From Streptomyces sp. NBC_01210 (lineage in GTDB: Bacteria; Actinomycetota; Actinomycetes; Streptomycetales; Streptomycetaceae): a stretch of DNA of 64,000 nucleotides. Below are positions 43,251 to 52,662 of this stretch, piece by piece. A model generated the notes under the pieces. It did no database searches. It had not been told where the DNA came from and worked only from the letters and a program-made list of their open reading frames with translations. The position numbers were made by a program, and so were the translations under genes. Each line of letters starts with the position of its first letter. The stretch's first letter is position 1. The stretch covers positions 1,116,001-1,180,000 of the forward strand of contig NZ_CP108549.1 in NCBI RefSeq assembly GCF_036010325.1, in the 5' to 3' direction.

Positions 43251-43431
43251 AGCGGTCGTCGTGCGAGGTGGCGGAAGTCGGGCTCCGGGTCCAGGATGGC
43301 CACCGCAAGGCCGGTCCGATCGTTGATCATCAAGGGTCCCGTGCCCTCAACCAACCACCTTGACCTGCGGCTTCAACCTCTAATACAACGACGTTGACCT
43401 TGGGTCTCCGGGCTCTCGGAAGAAGCAACTC

Positions 43432-44427
43432 ATGGACTGGCTCACCCGGCTCCCCGTCATCGGCCCTCTCGCGCAGCGGCTGATACGGACCCACGCGTGG
43501 CGCTCGTACCAACGGCTGGAACGGGTGCGCTGGACCCGGCTCGCGGCGGCCATCACCTTCTTCAGCTTTCTCGCGCTCTTCCCGCTGATCACGGTCGCCG
43601 CGGCGATCGGTGCGGCGCTGCTCAGCCCGGAGCAGCTGCGCACTATCGAGGACAAGCTCGCCGAGAAGGTGCCCGGGATTTCCGACCAGCTCGACATCGG
43701 GGCCCTCGTCGACAACGCCGGGAAGGTCGGGCTGATCGCCGGTGCGCTGCTGCTACTCACCGGCATCGGCTGGATCGGATCAATGCGGGAGTGCCTGCGC
43801 GTCGTCTGGGACCTCGACGAGGAGGGCGGGGACAACCCGTTCGTGCGCAAGGGCAAGGACACTGTCGTCCTACTCGGGCTCGGCGCGGTCGCGCTGGCGT
43901 CGTTCGCCGCCTCGTCGCTCGGCTCCAGTGCCGTCGGCTGGGGCGGGGACCGGCTGGGCATCGAACGGGACGGGGCGGGCGGCGTCCTGCTGCAGATCGC
44001 CGCCCTCGCCGTCGCGGTGCTCGCCGACTTCCTGACGCTTCTCTACCTACTGACGCTGCTGCCCGGGGTGCAACCGCCGCGCCGCAGGCTGATCGTGGCG
44101 GCTCTGCTCGGCGCCGCCGGCCTCGAGCTGCTGAAGGTGCTGCTCAGCGGCTACATCTCGGGCGTCGCCGCGAAGTCGATGTACGGGGCGTTCGGCGTGC
44201 CGGTCGCGCTGCTGCTGTGGATCAACCTCACGGCCAAACTGCTGCTGTACTGCGCCGCCTGGACCGCGACGCCGTCGGCGGGCGAGGCCGAAGCGCCGCA
44301 GGATACGCCCCAGCCACGGGACAGGGCGCAGACGAGTAAGTCCGAAGTCGTCGGGCGTATGAAGCGAGTGAAGATCGATGGCTCTCTGGCACAGGAACGC
44401 CCCGAGCGGGTCGACCGCCGAAGCTGA
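43432..44427 (+). CDS. YihY/virulence factor BrkB family membrane protein
   Basis: The 331-residue protein has the BrkB family core: LAAAITFFSFLALFPLITVA, a linker with LRTIEDKLAEKVPGISDQLD, then GALLLLTGIGWIGSMRECLR and FVRKGKDTVVLLGLGAVAL, and late helices FLTLLYLLTLLPGVQPPRRR and YGAFGVPVALLLWINLTAKL. About six membrane segments. The last 12-15 residues (ERPERVDRRS) are encoded by the edge of an IS982-type remnant, so the natural C-terminus may be lost. The ATG has a weak GGAAGAAG site. Confidence 0.87.
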   Translation: MDWLTRLPVIGPLAQRLIRTHAWRSYQRLERVRWTRLAAAITFFSFLALFPLITVAAAIGAALLSPEQLRTIEDKLAEKVPGISDQLDIGALVDNAGKVGLIAGALLLLTGIGWIGSMRECLRVVWDLDEEGGDNPFVRKGKDTVVLLGLGAVALASFAASSLGSSAVGWGGDRLGIERDGAGGVLLQIAALAVAVLADFLTLLYLLTLLPGVQPPRRRLIVAALLGAAGLELLKVLLSGYISGVAAKSMYGAFGVPVALLLWINLTAKLLLYCAAWTATPSAGEAEAPQDTPQPRDRAQTSKSEVVGRMKRVKIDGSLAQERPERVDRRS

Positions 44428-44500
44428 CCGACGCCGAGTTACTGACGCTCGCCGTCATGCACGCCGTGCTCGGCTTCGTCTCGGAGGCCCGCCGCAGAGG
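44408..44500 (+). pseudogene. N-terminal remnant of an IS982-type transposase
   Basis: In the frame different from yihY the DNA encodes [20 protein letters not shown] followed by FVSEAR, the start of IS982-like transposases. It is cut at the junction with a kinase gene fragment. Confidence 0.65.
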
Positions 44501-44667
44501 GTCTCGACCTCGATGTCGTCCAGGTCTGGGGGGACGCGCAACTGCTTGATGGCGACATCCCGGCCCAGGAACTCGTCCTTGGCACGCCACACCGCGCCCA
44601 TTCCGCCCCGGCCCACACGCTCGGCAAGCCGGTAACGGCCGGCCACTAGACGCCCAGGATCGGACAC
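44501..44667 (-). pseudogene. N-terminal fragment of a Ser/Thr protein kinase
   Basis: The GTG-started frame encodes [20 protein letters not shown] and [15 protein letters not shown], the glycine loop and catalytic lysine of a PknB-type kinase, up to DDIEVETL. It then breaks at the IS982 remnant. The catalytic loop and everything after are gone. AAGGG precedes the start. Confidence 0.8.
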
Positions 44668-45574
44668 CGACGAAACCCTTCTCGCACCCGGTCAGCAGTT
44701 TGAAGAGCCGCCACAATAGCCCGCAGATCACGCCGCCGGGCGGCATGTTGCGAACCGAGAGAAATTCCCCCGTTCAGTGAACGGTGGGCCACCTCGAGCC
44801 GTACTGGGCTCTCGCCTCGTTCTGCGTATACGTCAGGTGGCCTTGGGGTGCGACGGGTTTTCGACGCGTTCTGGCAGGTACTTACAGACAATGTCTCTGG
44901 TCTGGCCACAGGCCCAGAAGCAGGAGTCCGCCTATTCGGCATGCTTTACGGCGGCAGCCTCAGTGGAGACCACGGTTGTCGTCATCGCAGGGGCTCCGCG
45001 TGTGGCCGGAAACTCCTGACCTATGACGGAACGGCATAGGTCAGGGGTGGTACGGAGCCAACCACCGCGAATACATTGCGCTCACTCAAGGACAACTCAT
45101 CTACCCGCCCCGGCACGACCCTTGGCGCGTGGGCCAGTACCCGTGGACGGTCTCAGCGCCATATAGCCGCACCGCTATGCGTGGCGGCCATTCAATGAAC
45201 ATGCTTTGTCGCTCTGGAGGGACCTCGAATAGCGGTCGGTCTGTACCCCGTCAACCTTCCCTACGCCCCCTTTCCCCGGAGCTGTTGATGCTTTCCACCA
45301 CCGTACTGTTCTGCCCTGGAACATCCGATCCCTCCTCCACCGCTCAGCAATCCCCCCGTAACTCCGGGCACTGCGTATCGCCGGCAGGTCCGCCATGGTG
45401 GTTACTACCTGGCTGACTCTTCCGTGGCGCCGGCGATCTCGAAAGCCGTAACGAGAGTGGCTCAGCTGCCCAGTTGGATCGAGTTCCAGCCCAGCCCCGG
45501 ACCCAGACGAACGAGGAACCATTCCCTTTCGTCTCCCGGGATCTTCCTCCAGCCCCTTCTACTGAGGACCCTTG
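44668..45574. other. 900-base intergenic region, no supported gene
   Basis: Short frames on both strands lack known motifs. One (44848-45039, plus) encodes FDAFWQVLTDNVSGLATG and ends inside the hairpin at 45015-45045; it may be a fragment of an unrecognised gene. The right half must carry the promoter of the ATP-binding protein gene. Confidence 0.35.
45015..45045. terminator. 11-base stem hairpin
   Basis: CCTGACCTATG and CATAGGTCAGG are perfect arms around a 9-base loop in a long intergenic region. It may terminate whatever decayed gene lay to the left. Confidence 0.5.
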
Positions 45575-46882
45575 ATGACGCACATACCGGAGGCTCTTCC
45601 CGGAATCCTGGCCGCGACGGGAGCTGCCGCTGCCTTGATCGTTCCACCACTTCTCGTGCGTACGCGCCGTCTGCTGAAGGCCCTGCGGTCAGAGCGGGAC
45701 ACTGCCGTCCAGTACCAGGCAGAGCTGGCCGCCCGGCGGGAGGCTCTGGAAGAGGAGACACAGCAGCTGGTCGCCGTCCGGCTCCCGGCCTTGATCGCCC
45801 ACCTCAACAACCGGCACGTCCCGGTTCCTGGGCTTGCGCATCCCGCGTTCGCCGTGACCGAGGTCGCGCAGATGCACACGGCTGCTCTGAAGCAGGTCGC
45901 CCAGGCTGTGGCTGCTGAGCGTGAGCGTGTCGATGAAGCTGCTCAGGCGGTGATGCGCGAGGCAGTGGCCGTCATCCAGGCGCAGAGTTACCAGCTCCAG
46001 TCCAAGATCGACGAGATGCGGCACCGCTACGAGGACCCGGAAACAACCAGGGACCTTCTTGAGCTGGACCAGCTCAACGAGCAGAACCTGCGACGCATCC
46101 AGGCCACAGGCGTGCTGTGCGGGGCCTGGCCGGGTCCGACCCGCAGCGACACCCATCTCGGTGACGTCGTGGTCGGTGCGCAGTACCGGGTACGGGGCAA
46201 TCACCGCATCCAGGTCACCAGTCAACTGGACCCTCCGGTTGCGGTGGTCGCCCGGGCGGTCGAACCGGTCGCCATCGCCGTCGCCGAGCTGCTCGCCAAC
46301 GCGGTGCACCACTCGCACGGCACGCTTTCCGTCGATGTCAGCCTCCACCAGGCCGAGTCCGGGGCCTGCATCGTCATCGACGACGCCGGCGCGGGGATGA
46401 ACCAGGACGAGGTGGAGTGCGCCACCCGGTGGCTGTCCGGCCAGCAGCCGGTCCTGCTGACCGAGCTCGGCGACCCGCCACGGGCCGGGTTCGCCACGAT
46501 TGGGCGTCTGGTGCGGCAGTACGGCTTCGCCGTGTCCATCGACAAGCCCGCCCCGTACGGCGGTGTGCGCGCGGTCGTGTTCATCCCGGCTCATCTGCTC
46601 ACGCTCCCGGCCGACGCGGCCCGTCCCATGTCGGCCATGGCCCCCATCCTGCGGCTGGCGCCACGGCCTTCGGCCCTGGAGACCGGCGCCACACCTGTGG
46701 GTGACCTGCCACAGCGCCACCGTCGCCAGCCGCAGCCCGCCGACACGTCACGTCCTGCTGTCCGGGCCGAGGAGAGGCGGACGCCGGAGGAGACGAAGGC
46801 AACGTGGAGCGCCTTCCAGTCCGGCACAGTCCCAGGCCGTGGCGCCGCCCGTGCCGATCACCACGAAGGGCCCAGCTCCTAG
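45575..46882 (+). CDS. ATP-binding, histidine-kinase-like protein (Streptomyces CvnA-related)
   Basis: The 435-residue protein has an N-terminal membrane segment (ILAATGAAAALIVPPLLV), a coiled-coil region (RSERDTAVQYQAELAARREA, VAAERERVDEAAQAV) and a HATPase_c domain: VAELLANAVHHSHGT (N box) and CIVIDDAGAGMNQDEVECAT (G1 box). No phosphoacceptor histidine of a classical kinase is evident. It ends in a Pro/Arg-rich tail with TWSAFQSGTVPGR, a motif shared in form with the C-terminus of the CvnA protein in this window (MAAFQRGSVHARD). The ATG follows GAGGACCCTTG. Confidence 0.82.
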   Translation: MTHIPEALPGILAATGAAAALIVPPLLVRTRRLLKALRSERDTAVQYQAELAARREALEEETQQLVAVRLPALIAHLNNRHVPVPGLAHPAFAVTEVAQMHTAALKQVAQAVAAERERVDEAAQAVMREAVAVIQAQSYQLQSKIDEMRHRYEDPETTRDLLELDQLNEQNLRRIQATGVLCGAWPGPTRSDTHLGDVVVGAQYRVRGNHRIQVTSQLDPPVAVVARAVEPVAIAVAELLANAVHHSHGTLSVDVSLHQAESGACIVIDDAGAGMNQDEVECATRWLSGQQPVLLTELGDPPRAGFATIGRLVRQYGFAVSIDKPAPYGGVRAVVFIPAHLLTLPADAARPMSAMAPILRLAPRPSALETGATPVGDLPQRHRRQPQPADTSRPAVRAEERRTPEETKATWSAFQSGTVPGRGAARADHHEGPSS

Positions 46883-46894
46883 AGAGGGTTCTCA

Positions 46895-47155
46895 GTGGAC
46901 TCCGCTCCATCCGCATCTAGTGCCGTGTACCTGCCCAGTGGCGACCAGACGCTGGTGAAGATCCCGGAGACGAAACACTCACGGGGCGTGAGGGCTGCTT
47001 CGGCGAAGAAGCCGGTGAGGTTCCACCGGCACGTCGTACCTGATCTCCGTACCGACGACATCGCACCCCCAGCATCCCGAGCATCCCGAGGACATGCATG
47101 GTCCAGATGCCGGTGCCGATGCACGCGGCGACGAGCCGTCCGGTCGGACCAGTGA
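46895..47155 (+). CDS. Possible small protein after the ATP-binding gene
   Basis: A GTG with a good AGAGGG site starts an 86-codon frame (MDSAPSASSAVYLPSGDQTL, VKIPETKHSRGVRAASAKK) 12 bases after the ATP-binding gene. Its second half is Arg- and Cys-rich and looks like a shadow. No family is recognised. Confidence 0.25.
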   Translation: MDSAPSASSAVYLPSGDQTLVKIPETKHSRGVRAASAKKPVRFHRHVVPDLRTDDIAPPASRASRGHAWSRCRCRCTRRRAVRSDQ

Positions 47156-49486
47156 TCAGCCCGGTGCCGCGGGATGGTGCTTCGTGCGTTCCTGTATCCA
47201 GGCCACTACCTGGGCGCGGCGGGTGAATCCGAGTTTGTGCAGAATGCGTTGGACGTGTCCTTGCGCGGTGCGGGGTGAGATCACCAGCCGAGCGGCGATC
47301 TCCTTGTCCGTCAGCCCCTGGTGCAGAAGGAGCGCCACCTCATGTTCCCGGGGAGTGAGAACCGGTTTGGAGGCCACGTCCGGAGCGGCGGCGCGATCTG
47401 ACGCCCGGCCCAGCGCTCGGGCAACAGCGGGCTCCATGCCCAGTGCGGTTCCAGCGCTCACCCGGGCGGTGAAATCCTCGTCGCCCAGGCTCTCCCGCAG
47501 CTGCCTTTCGCACTGGGCGTGATGGTGCAGCAGCTGCCCAACGCCTGGCAGGGTGCCGCCCACCTGCTCCCAGGCGCCTTGTGCTGCGCCGAGCAGCTGC
47601 GCGGCCTCCTCACCATGACCGCCCTTTGCCCTGGCCCAGGCCAGCACCTCGAGGCACTGGGCCGCAGCCAGCCGGTTGTGCGACGGCTGGCCGATACTCA
47701 GACCCTTGCGCAGAACTCTCACCGCGGACCGGACTTCCCCTCGGAGCCAGTGGTGCAGCCCGACGACCCACAAGGCATAGGCATGGGACCACTGGGCGCC
47801 GCTGGCCTCGCACTCGTCCAGGCATTCCTGGGCCAGTGCGGCGGCACGTGGGTCACCGCCCAGGCAGCTGGCCAGGCTGAGAAGGAAGAGTGTGGCCCAC
47901 GAGTCCCCGGCGTCCCCGTGGTCGCGGTACTGGGCGAGGGCGGCGTCCAGCAGGGGAACAGCGCGGGAGAAGTCGTCCTGGAAGAGGGCGGCAAGCCCGA
48001 CAAGCTGATCGGCGCGGGCGTTCGTCTGCGGGTCGCCCAAGGACTGCGCCAGAGCGCGGCACTCGGTCACGCGACCCTGCGCGGCAGCGGTGTCCCCGCA
48101 CAGCAGGGCGAGCCAGCCGTCAGCCCACAGGGCCTTGGCACGGGCGCGGCTGGGCGCTGTTTCGGATGCGAGAGTCCGGGCCAACCACTGGCGTTCCTCG
48201 GCAAGGCCACCCGCGCCGACGCGGTGACTCCATAGAGATGCGGCCAGCTCAAGACCGACCTCCGACTCTCCCGGCTCATCGAGGCAGAACTTCATGGCAA
48301 CGCGGAGGTTGGACCGCTCTCGGCGGAGCCGGACGCCCCAAGCAGCCTGCTGCTTGGTTAACCACTCGGCCTCGGCCTGCAGGACCAGGGCCCGGTAGTA
48401 GTCGCGATGGCGCCGGTACAGGATCTCGAGCTCATCACTGTCACAGAGCCGTCGGTGGCCGTACTGCCGAAGTGTCTCCAACATGGAGTAACGCACCTGC
48501 GAGGGGCACTCGTCCCGGATCAGTACGGACTTGTCCGTCAGGCCCGCCAGCACGTCGAGGATCTCCTCGCGGCAGAGGCCGTCGCCGGAGCACACCGCTT
48601 CCACGGCCTCCAGGTCGAACCCGCCGCAGAAGACGGACAGACGGGCCCACAGCAGTTGTTCCTGGGGACCGCACAGGTCGAAGCTCCAGTCCATGGTGGC
48701 CCGCAGGGTCTGCTGGCGGGGCAACCTGACGTTGTTTCCGCCTGTCAGGAGTGAGAAACGGTCGTCCAGACGCCGGAGGATCTGCTCGCAGTTGAGCACC
48801 CGCAGACGGGCGGCGGCCAGTTCGATGGCCAGCGGAACGCCCTCCAGACGGTGACAGATCCGAGCTGCCACCCTGCGGTCCGCTTCCGTCAGTGCGAACT
48901 CCCCACGGACATGGGCGGCTCGGTCGGTGAACAGGTCGAGCGCTTCGTTGTGCCCGGCCGCGGCATCGCAAGAGGCGTCGTCCGGATCCGGAGCCTTCAG
49001 CGGTGCCACGTTCAGCAGATGCTCGCCGTCGACACCCAGGGCCTGCCGACTGGTGGCGATGATCTGCAGCTCCGGGGAGGCCTCCAGCAACGTATGCGCG
49101 AGGACGGCGCACGGACGGAGCAGATGCTCGCAGTTGTCGAGCACGATCAGGATCCGCTTGCTGCGCATTCGCTCGCTCAGGTCTGCAGGAGTGAGACGTC
49201 CCAGGCCGTGGTTCAGGCCGAGAACTTCCAGGACTGCGTTCGTCAGTGCCTGCTCTGTCTCGACCGCAGCCAGGTCCACCAGAAACACCCCTGAAGGGTA
49301 GGAACGCTGCGCATGGGCCGCGAGTCGCAAGGCAAGGCGGGTCTTGCCCACGCCGCCTGGGCCGGTCAGGGTCAGCAGCCGGGTCTGGGACAGCATGCGC
49401 CGGGCCACCGACAGCTCGTGGCGCCGCCCGATGAATCTCGTCGCCTCCGCCGGCAGGTTTGCGGTTCCTCTTCTCCTCACAGCCAT
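47156..49486 (-). CDS. LuxR-family regulator with N-terminal STAND-type NTPase
   Basis: The 776-residue protein starts FIGRRHELSVARRMLSQTRL, then Walker A LTGPGGVGKTRLALR (residues 40-55) and Walker B RILIVLDNCEHLL, then sensor regions (IIATSRQALGVDGE, LEGVPLAIELAAARLRVL) and TPR-like helices. It ends with a LuxR HTH: LTPREHEVALLLHQGLTDKE with ISPRTAQGHVQRILHKLGFT. Such ATP-dependent regulators activate transcription after ligand or partner binding. Codon 376 is TTA (48359-48361), so translation should need bldA tRNA. It shares strand and direction with the sigma-RICIN gene upstream. Confidence 0.9.
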   Translation of the reverse strand: MAVRRRGTANLPAEATRFIGRRHELSVARRMLSQTRLLTLTGPGGVGKTRLALRLAAHAQRSYPSGVFLVDLAAVETEQALTNAVLEVLGLNHGLGRLTPADLSERMRSKRILIVLDNCEHLLRPCAVLAHTLLEASPELQIIATSRQALGVDGEHLLNVAPLKAPDPDDASCDAAAGHNEALDLFTDRAAHVRGEFALTEADRRVAARICHRLEGVPLAIELAAARLRVLNCEQILRRLDDRFSLLTGGNNVRLPRQQTLRATMDWSFDLCGPQEQLLWARLSVFCGGFDLEAVEAVCSGDGLCREEILDVLAGLTDKSVLIRDECPSQVRYSMLETLRQYGHRRLCDSDELEILYRRHRDYYRALVLQAEAEWLTKQQAAWGVRLRRERSNLRVAMKFCLDEPGESEVGLELAASLWSHRVGAGGLAEERQWLARTLASETAPSRARAKALWADGWLALLCGDTAAAQGRVTECRALAQSLGDPQTNARADQLVGLAALFQDDFSRAVPLLDAALAQYRDHGDAGDSWATLFLLSLASCLGGDPRAAALAQECLDECEASGAQWSHAYALWVVGLHHWLRGEVRSAVRVLRKGLSIGQPSHNRLAAAQCLEVLAWARAKGGHGEEAAQLLGAAQGAWEQVGGTLPGVGQLLHHHAQCERQLRESLGDEDFTARVSAGTALGMEPAVARALGRASDRAAAPDVASKPVLTPREHEVALLLHQGLTDKEIAARLVISPRTAQGHVQRILHKLGFTRRAQVVAWIQERTKHHPAAPG

Positions 49487-49670
49487 GTGCTGGACCGACC
49501 TTTCCCCCGGACAGTACGCCCCCGCTCCGCTGATGGCACCACCGGCCGATGCGGCCGGCGGCGCGGACCGCTGCTTGCGGCCGGATGCATCTGCGTGGCG
49601 AGACCGGGCCGTCCGGCACCGGGCTCACGCGAGATGCATCCTCGTGTCCGCTGGGAAGGCGTCCTGCCGT

Positions 49671-51353
49671 TCATGGACCGACGTTCATCGTGAAGACGAA
49701 ACTCACCTCGTTGTAGTAGTTGGGCATGTGCATGAGATAGGTTCCGTCCCCCGCAGGACCGTCTCCTGGCCACCAGTCCGCCGGTCCGAGCAGGTGCGAT
49801 GAGTAGTCGCTCCCTTGAACCTCGGGGACGAACCACAGGCGGTAGGAGGAAGCGCCCGTTTCGGGTGCGAACACCCACAGTTGTACGTCCTGGTCCCCGT
49901 CGGCATCGTAATGGCACTCCCATTGGACGACTCTGACGTCGTTTCCGCTGCCATGAGTGCCGTCAAGACACTTGTCGGATCCTGTGTTGCGCAGCAGGTA
50001 GGCGTTATTGCCGGCCGCGATGCGCTGCCAGCGCTGGTAGGCACTGCTGGTGCAGCTCTGGAGCTGCACCACGGCATCGTTGCCGGCGCTGTCGCCCTTG
50101 ATGCCCACACACAGCCCAGACTGCTTGTTCACGAGCTGGAAGCCGGCTGGATGAGGGGCGCCCACCGGGACAGCGGACGGGAGGGCAGGCTTCGCGCGAG
50201 TGGGCTTGGGTCTGGTGGGCGCCGTTGAGGTCTTGGCGGTCACCGTCACGGCAGAGGTATGAGGCGTTGGCGCGGTTGCCGCAGCGGTTTTCACCGCGTC
50301 GCGCTCGGTCGTGACCTGGACGGTGGTTACCTGTGCCAGAGGCGTCTGGGCGTCGTCGCTTCCCCCCTGGATCAGGCCGACTCCCGCGATGGCGATCACT
50401 GTGGCGATCGCGGCCACCATTGCTGCGGCACGCAGAGGGGAGTTCGATATGAAGCGGTGGGCGGCGTAGAACCGGCGCGGGCCGCCTGCCGGAGGGGTGG
50501 GCCGGTCCGCGCCCTCGGTACCCGGTGACCGTTCTGCCGTGTCTTCGATGCCATCCGACGCGGACGCAGGAGAGGGTGAGGGCACCGGCCAGTACAGCGC
50601 GCCTGACAGAGCAGCACGCTGGCCGGAATGGATGATGCTGAGGTCGGTCCGGGCCTGCAAGCAGCTCTCACAGCTCGATTCATGCGGTTCCAGGTCCTCG
50701 GAGCAGTGGGAAAGACTCCCTCGCACGATCTCACCGAGCACGGCGGCGAGGTGACGGCACTCACGGCTGGAGGCACCGTTGGCGTACCCCCGCAAGTACG
50801 CGCTGAAGAAACCCTGCTGGGCGAGCCTGGTCCGGGAAGCCATGTAGTTGGGCGACAGGCCCGGCAGAGGCCCGGCATGTTCGGCGGTCTCCACGAGGGC
50901 GTTCCACAGCACCGCCTGCCACAGCCCCGGCAGGCTGCGAAAGGCCCTCAGTAAAGCGGAGTTCTCCTCGGCTGCCCTGGCGGCAGACTCGGGACGGTCC
51001 GCCCCGGGCAGCGCCCGAAGCCACGAGGTGAGGCTGGATGCGAGCCCGGATTCACGGCCGGTCGCCGCCCACCGGACAGCGGTTCGTCTCACTTCCGTCA
51101 CCAGGTGGGGTCGCCAGGCCTCGGTGGGCCCATTACCCGAGCGGACGCTTCGAAGGGTCTGTGCAAGCGCTTCATCCGCAACGTCTTCTGCAGCCTGCGG
51201 TTCCCCGAAGCACAAGTGGGCGTAGGCCAGTACGGCCGCCTTGTGCCGGCGGACGATCTCGGATGCGGCCTCCGACCGCAGTACCTCGTCTTCGCCGCGT
51301 ATACGTTGGGCAAGTTCGGCATCCAAGAGCTGGGCCGCCATTGGCTCGGACAC
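49671..51353 (-). CDS. Sigma-70-like protein fused to a membrane anchor and RICIN lectin domain
   Basis: The 560-residue protein starts with an ECF sigma-like part: region 2-like sequence (SEIVRRHKAAVLAYAHLCFG, AAEDVADEALAQTLRSV) and region 4-like sequence (FRSLPGLWQAVLWNALVETA, LSPNYMASRTRLAQQGFFSA). A Cys/His cluster follows (HCSEDLEPHESSCESC, about residues 214-232), like an anti-sigma zinc finger, then one membrane helix (about 305-330), a Thr/Ala/Pro linker and a RICIN B-lectin domain from about residue 400 (LVNKQSGLCVGIKG, CTSSAYQRWQRIA). It may sense an extracellular glycan and signal inside. Codon 134 is TTA (50952-50954). The GTG follows GAGAGGTG. Confidence 0.85.
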   Translation of the reverse strand: MSEPMAAQLLDAELAQRIRGEDEVLRSEAASEIVRRHKAAVLAYAHLCFGEPQAAEDVADEALAQTLRSVRSGNGPTEAWRPHLVTEVRRTAVRWAATGRESGLASSLTSWLRALPGADRPESAARAAEENSALLRAFRSLPGLWQAVLWNALVETAEHAGPLPGLSPNYMASRTRLAQQGFFSAYLRGYANGASSRECRHLAAVLGEIVRGSLSHCSEDLEPHESSCESCLQARTDLSIIHSGQRAALSGALYWPVPSPSPASASDGIEDTAERSPGTEGADRPTPPAGGPRRFYAAHRFISNSPLRAAAMVAAIATVIAIAGVGLIQGGSDDAQTPLAQVTTVQVTTERDAVKTAAATAPTPHTSAVTVTAKTSTAPTRPKPTRAKPALPSAVPVGAPHPAGFQLVNKQSGLCVGIKGDSAGNDAVVQLQSCTSSAYQRWQRIAAGNNAYLLRNTGSDKCLDGTHGSGNDVRVVQWECHYDADGDQDVQLWVFAPETGASSYRLWFVPEVQGSDYSSHLLGPADWWPGDGPAGDGTYLMHMPNYYNEVSFVFTMNVGP

Positions 51354-52033
51354 TGTTCACCTCTCACTCGCCGCTGTGCCACCGTCCTGCGGGAGACGGA
51401 ACGCAATCCCCCGAGCACATGTGTGCATTTGCCGGGAATGCTGCGCGTTCTCCACTCCTGAGTCAAGCGGATCGCCGACCTCCTTCTGCGTACTTGTCGG
51501 ATGTCGAATCCAGGCAACCGTTCCTGAAGAACGCTCAAGTTGGTGGAAACCCGCACTCCGGGGTGGTGGTGGGGGACTTGTCTGAGCCGTTTGTCCCTTC
51601 GGGGCGGTGGTGAAGATTCAGATAAAGGGGAGTGGCAAGGAGCGTTGGTATGACGAATTGTCATACGCGTTCCTGTGTGCCTCTCGACCAGGGGTGACAC
51701 CCGGGATCTCACAGGAGGCGATCTTCCAGACGCTGTTACGATCGCAACCACCGAGCCAATACCGCCCTGCGGCTGGCCGCATGGAAGATCTCCACAGATC
51801 GAGGGGATTGACATGGCGCGTGTGAAACCACCACGCTCCCCTGGCCGCCGCCTCGACCCAAAAGCAACAGCGTCGGCCTGATCTTCTGTGAAGTCCCCCC
51901 ACACCCTGCAGGACCTGCTGCTGTGCTGGACCGGCGCATGCTCCATCTGCCAACGCCAGTTACCACCCCGAACAAACAGACAACAGCCCTCCCGCAGTCC
52001 AACCCAACGAAGCACTACTAGAGGAAAAAACAC
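51354..52033. other. 680-base intergenic region with a palindrome
   Basis: Only weak frames are present. It contains the divergent promoters of the sigma-RICIN gene and the SHOCT gene. A perfect palindrome, GTATGAC/GTCATAC around GAATT, lies at 51648-51666 within AT-rich sequence. Confidence 0.4.
51648..51666. promoter_or_regulatory. 19-base palindrome, operator candidate
   Basis: GTATGAC-GAATT-GTCATAC is symmetrical over 7-base arms, AT-rich compared with its surroundings and located between divergent transcription units. It has the size of a TetR or MarR site; the binding protein is unknown. Confidence 0.45.
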
Positions 52034-52447
52034 ATGACTGGGCAAGTGAACTTGGCCTACGACTATCCGCTCCTGGGCGCATTCTGGACCGTACTGTGGA
52101 TATGCCTGTGGGGCATTTGGATCTTCCTGCTCCTCCGGGTCTTCATTGACCTCTTCCGTGACGACTCCCTCAACGGGTGGGCCAAGGCAGGGTGGTGCAT
52201 CTTCGTGATCGCCCTCCCCTTCCTCGGAGTCTTCGTATACCTCGTAGCTCGTGGCAGAGGCATGGGTCAGCGCGAACTGAATCAGGCCCGAGCCCAGCAG
52301 AAGGCGTTCGACAGCTATGTGCGCGAGACCGCCGGCACCGCCAGGCTGAGCGCGACCGAGGAACTTGCGAGGCTCTCGGAAATCAAGGCCAGGGGCGACC
52401 TCACGGACGCGGAGTTCCGGCGCGCCAAGGAGAAGATCCTGCGCTGA
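52034..52447 (+). CDS. PLDc_N/SHOCT domain small membrane protein
   Basis: The 137-residue protein has two membrane helices (FWTVLWICLWGIWIFLLLRV and AGWCIFVIALPFLGVFVYLV, the PLDc_N pattern) and a C-terminal SHOCT helix pair (ATEELARLSEIKARGDLTDA followed by EFRRAKEKILR). SHOCT domains are often oligomerisation or regulatory tails. The ATG follows AGAGGAAAAAACAC. Function unknown; it lies between regulators and IS debris. Confidence 0.85.
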   Translation: MTGQVNLAYDYPLLGAFWTVLWICLWGIWIFLLLRVFIDLFRDDSLNGWAKAGWCIFVIALPFLGVFVYLVARGRGMGQRELNQARAQQKAFDSYVRETAGTARLSATEELARLSEIKARGDLTDAEFRRAKEKILR

Positions 52448-52588
52448 CCGGACTCCGTCCCGCCCGCGCGCGCTTGACTCGCAGGCGGCTGGGCGGTCGG
52501 ACATGCCGCGTAGCCGAAAGCTGCACCAGGAGGACCACTAACCTGCGCGTTTCTCTTGCCGCGGTTTCCGGATCTTGATCGGAAACGC

Positions 52589-52659
52589 GAAAGTGCCCTC
52601 TGAGTTGGGAAGATGAGGCTTGTCGAAGGTCTCTGCCATCCCAGCAGGAGGGCACTTTC
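52589..52659 (+). repeat. Inverted repeat at the left end of an IS1380 remnant
   Basis: GAAAGTGCCCTC (52589-52600) and GAGGGCACTTTC (52648-52659) are perfect 12-base arms immediately ahead of the transposase start. The structure may limit read-through into the transposase and marks the left end of the element. Confidence 0.55.
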
Positions 52660-52662
52660 TGC

